From Acidobacteriota bacterium (lineage in GTDB: Bacteria; Acidobacteriota; Terriglobia; Acidiferrales; UBA7541), in contig QHYI01000115.1 of the NCBI GenBank assembly GCA_003223245.1, forward strand, positions 38,666 to 102,665: a stretch of 64,000 bases of DNA, in the 5' to 3' direction. The notes under the pieces are model-generated. The model saw only the letters and a program-made list of their open reading frames with translations. It had not been told where the DNA came from and did no database searches. Positions 44,430 through 53,288 of this stretch are shown piece after piece. How positions within the stretch are numbered: position 1 is the stretch's first letter; every line of letters starts with the position of its first letter. The position numbers and the translations under genes are program-made.

Positions 44430-47400
44430 ATGGGGCACGGTCGAGGCCAAACTGATCTTCTATGTAAACGCTCCCAGTCCGTCCAGAGGCGGCACCCCAA
44501 TTGGGGGCATCCCGACCACGACGCCTGCGGCACCGGTTTTGTTACCCGCCTTGGTGGAGCACCCAGTTACGAAATCATTCAAATTTCGTTGACAGCTCTG
44601 GAACGGCTGACGCACCGCGGCGGCGTAGATGCGGATGGCGCGAGCGGCGATGGCGCGGGATTACTGACGTCGCTGCCGGTGAACTTCTTCCGCGAGCACG
44701 CAAAAGAACTGAAGATCGAGCTGCCGGAATATTTTGGAGTGGGGTTTGCGTTTCTTCCGGGGACTGCGACCACAGAATTTCGCGCAGCCATTGAAATTGC
44801 GGCGGACACCGAGCGTCTGCGAGTACTGGGCTGGCGGCGTGTTCCGGTGAATACCAACGCGCTAGGGCGCAAAGCGCTCGAAACGATGCCGGAAATCTGG
44901 CAGTTTTTCGTCGCGCTGAGTGGTGCTGGGAAAGAGGCTGACAGCTTCGAGAAGCGTTTGATGCTTTTGCGGAAGCGCGCGGAATCGCTCATGCCGCCGC
45001 ACTGTTACCTCTGTTCGCTCTCTTCGCAAACCATCGTTTACAAGGGATTGCTTACGCCCTGGCAGTTTCCGCAGTTTTACGAAGATTTGCGCGATCCTTC
45101 CTTTGAGGTGACCTTTGCCGTTTTTCACCAACGTTATTCGACAAACACGCAGCCTTCCTGGAGTCTTGCGCAACCTTTCCGTTATGTCGCACACAACGGC
45201 GAAATCAACACCATCGTCTCGAACCGGCGATGGCTGCGGGCCAAGGAACGACAGATCCAAGAGCGGTTGAAGGTCGGGCCGTGGTTCTCGATTCTGGAGG
45301 ACAACGTCAGCGACTCGGCGAGTTTCGACAACGGTTTCGAGTTGCGGCTGCTCGACGGACTTTCTTCGGAAGAAGCGCTGCTCGCGATGATGCTGCCGGC
45401 ATACGAGAAAGATCCGCAGCTCTCGCGCGATGTCCGATGCGCCTTGAACGCTTTGTCGCAGCACACGGAGCCCTGGGATGGGCCTGCGGCGATGGTGTTT
45501 TCCGATGGCCAGTGGGTGGGAGCAAAACTGGACCGCAACGGGCTGCGGCCAATGCGCTACACGTCGACGCACGATGGCTTGCTGATTGCTGGATCGGAGA
45601 CCGGCCTTGTGGATTTGGAGGAATCGCGAATTGCCGAGCGGCAACGGCTTGGACCCGGAGAAATGATCCTTGCTAATCCGGTTTCCGGGCAATTTTTGCG
45701 GTGGCGCGACGTCCTCAAGAGGATGGCAGCGCGGCAGGCACGCAATGCAGTGCCGCAGCGGCAGATTGCGGAAGTTTTTGGTTCACGGCCGGCACCGGCC
45801 AGCGAGGCTAAACGTGTTGCCGGCGCGGCGGGCTGGACCGAGGACCAATTGAAAATACTTTTTTCGCCGCTGCTCAGCGGCAAAGAAGCCAACTGGAGTA
45901 TGGGCGACGATGCGCCGCCGGCTTTCCTCTCAGCGCTGCCTAGAACTTTGTGGGACTACTGCAAACAGCGGTTCGCCCAGGTAACCAATCCTCCGATCGA
46001 TCCGCTGCGCGAGACGCACGTGATGTCGCTCGAAGTGCATTTGAAAAATGGAGCGACGCTGCCGAGTCCCCTGCTGACGCCCGAGCAGTTGTCGCAATTA
46101 GGTGAAATTTTTGGCTCCGTGCGTCGCATCGACTTTACGTTCCCTTCTGCTGCGGGAGTTCCGGGAGCGCGCTGCAGTTTTGCTCAGCTGTCCACTACCC
46201 CTCTGAGCAGCAGCGATCCCCCGGGACTCCTCCTCCTCTCGGATCGCGGGATTTCGGCGGAACGCGCGCCGCTTCCGGCGCTGCTAGCGACGGCGGCAGT
46301 GTGGAAGGCGTTGGTGCGAGAAGGGCTTTGGGATGTGCCGCTGATTGTGGAGTCGGCGCAAGTATTTGACACGCACCATGTCGCATTGCTTTTAGCTGCC
46401 GGAGCGAGCGCGGTGGTGCCTTACCTTGCGGATGAGTTTGCGGAATCGTTCGAGCTGGGCGGAGCCGAGAAGGCGCGCGCCGCTATGCGGGCAGGGTTGC
46501 GGAAAGTCCTGGCGCGTATGGGAGTTTCGACGCTGGCGAGTTACCGCAATAGCCATCTGTTTGAGATCGTAGGTCTTTCGCAGGACCTCTGCGAGCAACT
46601 GTTCGAGGATGCGTCTGATTATCCGGGGCAGAAATCGCTGGACGACCTGCTTGGCGATTATTTGAAGATGCACAAAGCGGCGTTCTCGGCCGAAACCCAA
46701 GAGCTGCCGGACGCGGGGCTGTACCGCTTCCGCAAGGGCGCGGAACTGCACGCAACCTCGCCGGAGGTGGTGCGCAGGCTTCATGCGTTTGTAAAAGAGC
46801 CGAGCGCGAAACAATATTCGGTGTTCGAGGAGCTGGCGGAGAAGCAAGGCACGATTTTTCTGCGCGACTTGCTGGATACGGTTGCGGAAACGCCCATTCC
46901 GCTTGAAGAAGTCGAGCCGGTGGAGGCCATCGTCAAGCGTTTCAGCACGCAAGCGATGTCTTTGGGATCGCTGAGTCCGGAAGCGCACCGCACGCTGGCG
47001 CTGGCGATGAACGAGCTAGGCGGGCGTAGCAATACTGGTGAAGGCGGGGAAGATCCCGACATATTCCGCCATGAACCCGCCGCTGCGAACAAGATCAAGC
47101 AAGTGGCCTCGGCGCGATTCGGTGTCACGACCGATTACCTGGTGCATGCGGAAGAGCTGGAAATCAAGATGGCGCAGGGATCGAAGCCGGGTGAGGGCGG
47201 GCAGCTGCCGGCGAAGAAAGTCAGCGAATACATTGCGCGCATCCGGCACGCGACGCCGGGGACGCCGCTGATTTCGCCGCCGCCACATCACGATATTTAC
47301 AGCATCGAGGACCTGGCGCAGTTGATTCACGACTTGCGGGCGGTGAATCCGCGAGCGCGCATTGGCGTGAAATTGGTTTCTGGTTCTGGCGTGGGCATCA

Positions 47401-48809
47401 TAGCTGCCGGCGTCGCAAAAGCTGGCGCGGATGTCATTACCATAAGCGGGCACAACGGCGGGACGGGATCGTCTCCGCTGACTTCCATCAAGAACACAGG
47501 GCTTCCCTGGGAAATTGGATTGCGCGAAGCCCATGACACACTGGTTCGCGCGGGCCTCCGTTCGCGCCTCTCTCTCCGCGTGGACGGAGGCCTGAAATTT
47601 GCGCGGGACATTGTGCTCGCGGCGATTTTGGGCGCGGATGAATTTGGCTTTGGCACGGCCTCGCTGCTGGCAATTGGCTGCGTGATGGCGCGGCAGTGTC
47701 ACTTGAATACCTGCCCGGTGGGCGTGGCGACGCAAGATGAAACGCTGCGCGCGCGGTTCCAGGGCAAGCCGGAAATGGTGATTTCGTACTTTCGCGCGCT
47801 GGCGGAGGAAGTGCGCCACCGCTTGGCGCAGCTCGGCGTGCGCTCGCTGCGAGAGCTTACCGGTTGGTACGACCGGCTCGAAGCGCGGTCGGGGATGGAT
47901 CCCTTCCTCGTGGTCCCGATCTCGCCGTCCAATCGCGTGGATCCGCAGCAAGAGCCTGGCTTGCACGTGACGGCGCTGGAAGATTCAATTCATTTCGATG
48001 CCACGCTGGCAATGCAGAGCGTGCCGCGGGCGATTCAGAACTCGGACCGCAGCGTGGGCGCAGGCTTGAGCGGGGAATTGATGCGGCGGAAGAAAAACGG
48101 CCGGGTGGGCGATGCGGCCATCCGCCAGGAATTCCGCGGCAGCGCGGGACAAAGCTTTGGCGCGTTTCTCTCTGAGGGAGTGACGGTCAAGCTCCACGGC
48201 GAGGCCAACGATTATGTCGGAAAGGGCTTGTCCGGCGGAACTATCGTTGTCACCGCCGGACAGGCGGCTTCGCGGCGCGGCGATGTTCTTGCCGGAAACA
48301 CGGTGCTTTACGGCGCGACTTCAGGCCAACTGTTCATTGCGGGCCGAGCGGGGGAGCGGTTCGCCGTTCGCAACAGCGGGGCGCTCGCCCTGGTGGAGGG
48401 AGTCGGCCAACACGGATGCGAGTATATGACCGGAGGCGTGGCGATCATCCTTGGGCCGCTGGGGCTGAATTTCGGTTCGGGCATGACCGGCGGATTGGCT
48501 TATGTTTTGCGCGGGGAAGCGGATGACAAGCTGCACCGCGATTTTGTGTCTCTCGCGAATATCGAGCCGCACGAAGAGCAGTGGCTGCGGCAAGCCCTAG
48601 AAGAGCATGTTCATCATACGCGCAGCCCGCGTGCCTCGCGTCTTCTCGCGCGCCGCGGCACGCTGCCGTTGCTGCGCGTACAGCCCGTGCATTTTCAGGG
48701 TTCCGTGGAAGCAACCTGGAAACCGGTTCTCGCCCAGTTTCAGTGGCGCCAGCAGATCTTCCCGGCGCCGCTGGCCGGGGAAATTTCACAAACAGCCATA
48801 CCAGCCTGA
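44430..48809 (+). CDS. gltB: Glutamate synthase large subunit
   Basis: A 1459-residue GOGAT alpha subunit. The class II glutaminase domain starts at the nucleophile C33 (DACGTGFV) after a propeptide that would be removed; residues 34-400 complete it (NGEINTI, HQRYSTNT). A central domain, the FMN synthase domain (GEDPDIFRHE, SGHNGGTGSSPLTSIKN) with the 3Fe-4S cysteines in CVMARQCHLNTCPVG, and the C-terminal beta-helix (GGTIVVTAGQ, GCEYMTGGVAIILG) follow. It makes two glutamates from glutamine and 2-oxoglutarate. AAAAGGAT precedes the ATG. No gltD lies beside it, so the beta subunit is elsewhere or ferredoxin is the donor. Confidence 0.97.
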   Translation: MGHGRGQTDLLCKRSQSVQRRHPNWGHPDHDACGTGFVTRLGGAPSYEIIQISLTALERLTHRGGVDADGASGDGAGLLTSLPVNFFREHAKELKIELPEYFGVGFAFLPGTATTEFRAAIEIAADTERLRVLGWRRVPVNTNALGRKALETMPEIWQFFVALSGAGKEADSFEKRLMLLRKRAESLMPPHCYLCSLSSQTIVYKGLLTPWQFPQFYEDLRDPSFEVTFAVFHQRYSTNTQPSWSLAQPFRYVAHNGEINTIVSNRRWLRAKERQIQERLKVGPWFSILEDNVSDSASFDNGFELRLLDGLSSEEALLAMMLPAYEKDPQLSRDVRCALNALSQHTEPWDGPAAMVFSDGQWVGAKLDRNGLRPMRYTSTHDGLLIAGSETGLVDLEESRIAERQRLGPGEMILANPVSGQFLRWRDVLKRMAARQARNAVPQRQIAEVFGSRPAPASEAKRVAGAAGWTEDQLKILFSPLLSGKEANWSMGDDAPPAFLSALPRTLWDYCKQRFAQVTNPPIDPLRETHVMSLEVHLKNGATLPSPLLTPEQLSQLGEIFGSVRRIDFTFPSAAGVPGARCSFAQLSTTPLSSSDPPGLLLLSDRGISAERAPLPALLATAAVWKALVREGLWDVPLIVESAQVFDTHHVALLLAAGASAVVPYLADEFAESFELGGAEKARAAMRAGLRKVLARMGVSTLASYRNSHLFEIVGLSQDLCEQLFEDASDYPGQKSLDDLLGDYLKMHKAAFSAETQELPDAGLYRFRKGAELHATSPEVVRRLHAFVKEPSAKQYSVFEELAEKQGTIFLRDLLDTVAETPIPLEEVEPVEAIVKRFSTQAMSLGSLSPEAHRTLALAMNELGGRSNTGEGGEDPDIFRHEPAAANKIKQVASARFGVTTDYLVHAEELEIKMAQGSKPGEGGQLPAKKVSEYIARIRHATPGTPLISPPPHHDIYSIEDLAQLIHDLRAVNPRARIGVKLVSGSGVGIIAAGVAKAGADVITISGHNGGTGSSPLTSIKNTGLPWEIGLREAHDTLVRAGLRSRLSLRVDGGLKFARDIVLAAILGADEFGFGTASLLAIGCVMARQCHLNTCPVGVATQDETLRARFQGKPEMVISYFRALAEEVRHRLAQLGVRSLRELTGWYDRLEARSGMDPFLVVPISPSNRVDPQQEPGLHVTALEDSIHFDATLAMQSVPRAIQNSDRSVGAGLSGELMRRKKNGRVGDAAIRQEFRGSAGQSFGAFLSEGVTVKLHGEANDYVGKGLSGGTIVVTAGQAASRRGDVLAGNTVLYGATSGQLFIAGRAGERFAVRNSGALALVEGVGQHGCEYMTGGVAIILGPLGLNFGSGMTGGLAYVLRGEADDKLHRDFVSLANIEPHEEQWLRQALEEHVHHTRSPRASRLLARRGTLPLLRVQPVHFQGSVEATWKPVLAQFQWRQQIFPAPLAGEISQTAIPA

Positions 48810-48824
48810 AAGGGAGGATAATAC

Positions 48825-48855
48825 TTACGGCCGGAAAAGAAGGTTCCCTTATAAT
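48825..48855 (+). promoter_or_regulatory. Putative promoter of the LysR gene
   Basis: A perfect TATAAT (48850-48855) lies 20 bp before the ATG at 48875, with TTACGG (48825-48830) 19 bp upstream as a poor -35. Confidence 0.4.
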
Positions 48856-48874
48856 CTTATCTGGCATACATACT

Positions 48875-49786
48875 ATGGACTTCGACCAACTCACGACCTT
48901 CGTGTACGTCGCCAAGCTGAAGAGTTTTTCGCGCGCCGGGCAAAAAGTGTTCCGTTCGCAATCCGCGGTGAGCGCACAAATCCGCCAACTGGAGCAGGCG
49001 TATAAAGCCAAGCTGCTCGACCGCTCCGCAAAGTCCGTGGAGTTGACGCCGGCCGGAGAAGTGCTTTTTGAATACGCAGAAAAGTTGCTGCGTCTGCGGG
49101 ATGAATCCATTCAGCTCGTTGCGGACCGGGGTGACGTGGTGCAAGGCCCGGTGGTTTTTGGCGCAAACGAAGCCACGTGCTTGTATTTGTTGCCAGATAT
49201 TTTCGCGGAGTTTCAGCAGAAGTATCCCCGCGTGCACATCAGCATTTACCGGAATTTCAGCCACAAAATTTTGGAGCGCGTAGAGGATGGGTCGGTCGAC
49301 GTGGGCATCGTGACCCTGCCGGTGAAATCGCCCAACCTGAGAGTGCACAGCATTTACAAGGACCGGCTGCGGTTTATGGTCAGCACGCGGAACCCGCTGG
49401 CGCATCGCTCGCGGATTACGCTCGAGGAAGTGGCGGGCCAGCCGTTGATTTTTCCGCGCACGGGTTATACGCGTCAAGTGCTGGACAAGCTGTTCCGGCC
49501 GTACCGGTCGCGGATTCACGTGGCAATGGAATTGCCAAGCGTCGGTATGATCAAACGCTTCGTGGTGGCGGACGCCGGAGTTTCGTTCATCAGCGAGAGC
49601 TTCGCGAAAGACTACGTGAAGGCCGGGGAAGTGAAGCTGCTGAATGTCGAAGGCTTAGACCTTTGGCGCGAACTCGGCTTGATTTACCGGCGCGATCGCA
49701 GCCTGCCGCGGGCGGCGCAGGTGTTGATTGGAATGATCCGCGAAATGCGCAAACCTTCTGAACCGAGCATGGCGGCGGCAAGTTAG
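48875..49786 (+). CDS. LysR-family transcriptional regulator
   Basis: A 303-residue regulator. The N-terminal winged helix-turn-helix is typical (FVYVAKLKSFSRAGQKVFRS, SAVSAQIRQLEQAYKAKLLD), followed by a linker helix and a two-lobed effector domain (PVVFGANEATCLYLLPDIFA, VDVGIVTLPVKSPNLRVHSI). It lies 65 bp after gltB on the same strand and may control nitrogen assimilation, by position. The effector is unknown. Confidence 0.92.
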   Translation: MDFDQLTTFVYVAKLKSFSRAGQKVFRSQSAVSAQIRQLEQAYKAKLLDRSAKSVELTPAGEVLFEYAEKLLRLRDESIQLVADRGDVVQGPVVFGANEATCLYLLPDIFAEFQQKYPRVHISIYRNFSHKILERVEDGSVDVGIVTLPVKSPNLRVHSIYKDRLRFMVSTRNPLAHRSRITLEEVAGQPLIFPRTGYTRQVLDKLFRPYRSRIHVAMELPSVGMIKRFVVADAGVSFISESFAKDYVKAGEVKLLNVEGLDLWRELGLIYRRDRSLPRAAQVLIGMIREMRKPSEPSMAAAS

Positions 49787-49928
49787 GTTCCCCGAATCGC
49801 CGCCGCTTCTGGGCAGGGCATAGAATTTCCCCGAGCTGAGAGACCTGAGAAAGTAGCCTCATTTGGGATAGCCAGGCATGACTATTCTTAACTAGATTCG
49901 TCAGGGCTGAGTAGTCTTGGGACTGCGC

Positions 49929-50966
49929 TCATTGCACGCTGAAGTCGAGGCTGGCGATGGAGCGGGCGATCACGTTTTCCTGGATTTGGATTAGGTCACT
50001 GTTCGCGTAGGTCATAGCCAGCACGGTGAGCACGTCTTTGCCGCGCGCGATCACTACAAGCCTTCCTGACCAGTCATGGTCGTCGGCCTTGCCGCGGTAT
50101 TGATAGTCAATCGCGGGCATTCCTCCAACGACTGTTTTCTTTTGCGACACGCGCTGATAGTTGGCGTAGACGTCGTTCAGGCGCTTTTCGACCGCCGCGG
50201 CGGCCACATCCAACGATTGCTTGGTTTTTTCCTCGCCCACGACCATCAGCGTGGATTCGTCGCTCGTGCCCATAGCGACGATAGCATTGGGCAGAGCGTT
50301 GCGCGCTTCTTCGATGAGATTCCAGCTTGGCGGCTTATACATGCGAAAGCCGTGTGTGTAATTCGTGTAGAGATTGCCGGTGGTTTCCTCGCGATTCACG
50401 GGAACTTCGGGCGCTTTTGGAGGAGCGGGAGCAGCTGTCGCCAGAGCCGGAGGAGCCGTTGCGGCGGGCGAATGTGCCGTTGTTGGCGCCGAGGCCGAGG
50501 TGTTCGCGGGGGACTCGGACTTCACAGCGGCACTCACGGTCTTCGGCTGGGTTTTCTCGGGTTTCGCCACTGGTGCCGCGGCGGCCGTTTTTATGGTCGC
50601 GTTTGCAGGCGCTACGCTAGCAGCAGTATTCGCGGCCGTTGCGACGGCAGGTTCGGTTTTTGGTTGTGCTTTGTTGGCCGGTTTTGAGGGATGTGGCGGA
50701 GTTTCTTTTTTCGCTGCGGATTCCAGCTCGGATTTTGCCGCGGGCGCCGTCGGGACAATTGAGGCGATTTTGTCTTTCTCGACGAGCACGTATCCGTAGT
50801 CGGTTTTGACTTTGAACATGTTCTCTTCGTAAGACACGATCACGCCGTAGAGCTTTTTGCCGTCTTTCAGGCGGATTTCATCGGCGCGCGCAGAATAGGG
50901 CAGCGCTGAGAGCGCCAGAATTGCTGCAGCAGAGAAAAAGAGGCCGCGCTTCGAGGGGACACGCAT
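49929..50966 (-). CDS. Secreted protein with SH3-like start and PsbP/DUF1795-like end
   Basis: A 345-residue exported protein: signal peptide (KRGLFFSAAAILALSALPY, cleavage near ARA|DE), a small domain (EIRLKDGKKLYGVIVSYEEN to KDKIASIVP) of the kind used to bind RNA-like or wall ligands, a ~120-residue Ala/Pro/Lys-rich low-complexity linker, and a C-terminal domain (NYTHGFRMYKPPSWNLIEEA to QENVIARSIASLDF) like PsbP/DUF1795. Function unknown. ATG 50966 gives a normal signal peptide; upstream open frame is not protein-like. Confidence 0.8.
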   Translation of the reverse strand: MRVPSKRGLFFSAAAILALSALPYSARADEIRLKDGKKLYGVIVSYEENMFKVKTDYGYVLVEKDKIASIVPTAPAAKSELESAAKKETPPHPSKPANKAQPKTEPAVATAANTAASVAPANATIKTAAAAPVAKPEKTQPKTVSAAVKSESPANTSASAPTTAHSPAATAPPALATAAPAPPKAPEVPVNREETTGNLYTNYTHGFRMYKPPSWNLIEEARNALPNAIVAMGTSDESTLMVVGEEKTKQSLDVAAAAVEKRLNDVYANYQRVSQKKTVVGGMPAIDYQYRGKADDHDWSGRLVVIARGKDVLTVLAMTYANSDLIQIQENVIARSIASLDFSVQ

Positions 50967-51004
50967 AGAAAAAGTATCCCGCCGCCAAATGGGGGCGGCA
51001 ATTT

Positions 51005-51327
51005 TTATGCGCCGGGTGGTGTCCGGCGCGTTACCTCTACCAGCAGCGCGCGAAGGCGGTTGACGAGGCGGTCGAGTTCCTGGAGGGCAGCGCTCAGGCG
51101 CGCGCGGAGCGGTTCCGGGAGTTGTGCGTGAGTTTGCTGGAGCGCCAGCGCTTCGGCAACCACGCGGATTTGCTTGCGGCTGAGCGGATTGAGGCGTTCC
51201 CAAGCCGGCGCTTGCTGCTGCGGTTGCGCCCGAGCCGTTCTTCGCCGCTTCCGGAGGGGCCGGTTTCGGGTTCCGCGGCGGGCGGCGTGGTTGGCGTTCT
51301 TGTACGAATCATGAAATACACCTTCAT
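51005..51327 (-). pseudogene. Possible frameshifted small gene after dnaE2
   Basis: An ATG at 51327 (or 51312) opens a Thr/Pro-rich start (IRTRTPTTPPAAEPETG) that loses protein character; another frame then reads well to a stop at 51005 (WERLNPLSRKQIRVVAEALA, LRARLSAALQELDRLVNRL, a helical basic tail). One frameshift near 51230 would join them into a ~105-residue protein. I do not know the family. It may also be chance. Confidence 0.25.
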
Positions 51328-51332
51328 TTCCG

Positions 51333-53043
51333 TTATTTGCGCAACGCTTCGAGCTTCTCGCCGTTGATTTGGCCATCCGGCTCGACACGCCCGGTGACGC
51401 GCATCGTGCGCGTCTCGAAGACCAGGGCACCGTATCGGTCGTAAACGTCAGGGAAGAGCACGACTTCGTAGACGCCGCGCCACTTGCAGGATGGTCTTCC
51501 AGGGCTCCTCATCAATGGGAAGATCGCGGCATTCCGGCAGTTGGCGGATGGCCTGCAAAATTTCGCGCACGGGGCGGTGCGGCAGGCGTTTGGTGAAGCG
51601 GTCGACTTCACCCGGAGGCACGCCGAAAACTTTGGCCACTTCGCGCACGGCCAGACGCGCGTGCATGGTGATAAAACTTCCAATCATGGCGACGTGTTCG
51701 GCACCCCAATGCTCGTAGACGTAGTCGAGCAGTTCATCGCGGCGCGCGCCGCAGATATCGATGTCGATGTCGGGGCAATCGCCGCGCCGTTCGTTCAGGA
51801 AGCGCTCGAAATAGAGCCCCCAGCGCAGTGGGCAGACGCGGGAAATGCCGAGGCAATAAGTGACCATGGAACTGGCGGCGGAGCCGCGCGCAATCGCGGG
51901 AATGCCGCGGCGGCGGGCTTCCTGGACGATTTCCGACACGAGGAGGAAATACGGAGCGAGCTTCCAGTGTTCGATGACTTCGAGTTCGTGCGTGAGCCGC
52001 GAGAGCACTTCCGGGCGCAGCGGCTTGTAGCGTTTGCGCGCGCCGTCGAAGCTCAGCTTCCACAAATAGGAAAATGCAGATTCGCCATCGGGAACGGAGC
52101 ATTCCGGGAGAATGAGTTTGCCGAGTTCGAGTTGCAGGTTGCAGCCGTCGGCGATTTCGATCGTTGCTTCGAGCCATTCCGGATGATCGGGAAAACATTT
52201 TTGCATTTCCGCGACCGGTTTGAACCACGCTTCAGCGGAGGTGATTTCGGGCGGAACGATGGTGGTCAACAATCCGCCAGTGCGAATGGCGTTCACCGCG
52301 CGATGGTGGAGGTGTTCCTCGAGCCGGAGGAAGTGCACGTTGTTGGTTACGACGAGAGGAATGCCGAGTGCGCGGCCGAGGCGCTCGGCTTCGCGGATGG
52401 TGCGGCCGTCGCTGGCGGAGAGGTGCTGCACTTCGATGTAGAGACGGTCGGCGAAGATTTGCTTGAGCTGTGAGAAGTAAATCGCCACAGGTGACTGGTG
52501 AGGGGCACGACGTATCGTGCCCGTACGGTTGCCATCATCGTGTACTCGCGCTGGTAACGGACACAATGCAATTATACCGCGGCTGTGCTTGGCCAATTCC
52601 TCTAAGGCCGCCGGGCGGCCGTCCGTTTCGGCGGCAGCAGCGTTTTGCGTGAACGCGCCGGGAGTCGCATGCCGCTTGCCTGCGTTGGCAGGGACAGCCA
52701 GGGAGGCCAGCTTCGTCGTACCCAACTGCCGCAGCGTAGTAAGTTGGCAGAGATTGCTGTAGCCATCCGTGTCCATGGCCAGCAGCGTGATCGGCACACT
52801 TGGCGAATTTCGAAATTCCTCACTCGAAATGCGACATTTCACGTCCAGCGTCACGCCGACAATCGGCTTGAGGCCTGCGTGCTTCGCTTTCGTATAAAAC
52901 GGCACCGCCGCATACATGCCGTTCGTATCCGTCAGCGCCACGGCGGACATGTTCTGTTCGACCGCCGCTGCAATGATCTCGTCGGGCGACGCCACGCCCC
53001 GCAGGAACGAATAATGACTGTGACAATGCAAATGGACAAACAT
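51333..53043 (-). pseudogene. dnaE2: Error-prone DNA polymerase DnaE2 with large internal deletion
   Basis: The main frame (53043 to 51448) gives a PHP domain (FVHLHCHSHYSFLRGVASPD), and the start of the polymerase domain with PDIDIDI at 424-430 holding two catalytic Asp. After EEPWKTILQ the protein jumps, in another frame, to GVYEVVLFPDVYDRYGALVF and a stop at 51333, which is the C-terminal OB part of DnaE2. Roughly 450-500 residues normally between (third catalytic Asp, fingers, HhH) are missing, and the junction near 51480-51490 is out of frame. The product cannot polymerise. A perfect palindrome lies within the coding sequence at 52503-52522. Same strand and order as a Y-family polymerase gene, as in SOS mutagenesis cassettes. 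Confidence 0.85.
52503..52522. repeat. Palindromic repeat inside dnaE2
   Basis: GGGCACGA (52503-52510) and TCGTGCCC (52515-52522) pair around CGTA. It encodes residues about 174-181 of the DnaE2 frame (GTIRRAP), between the PHP part and the next conserved block, where relatives have no such segment in my judgement. Confidence 0.65.
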
Positions 53044-53288
53044 TGGGAGCCCCGAGAACTGTGCTTCTACGGTAGGGGAGACGGGAAGAAGCGAATCTGC
53101 CGCTGTCAGGCTACAACCGGCAAGGGCTTGCCGATGCCGATGACCGGCTCGATTTCTCGAGCCTCTTTCATTTCAACCTTTCGCGCTCTCACGATGGCAT
53201 CGTTGCGGCGTAGCAAACAGTGGCATCCATCGCATAACGCGCTGCATATATTTCGTATAGATATAACTTCCTGCCGAGGAACGTTTTT

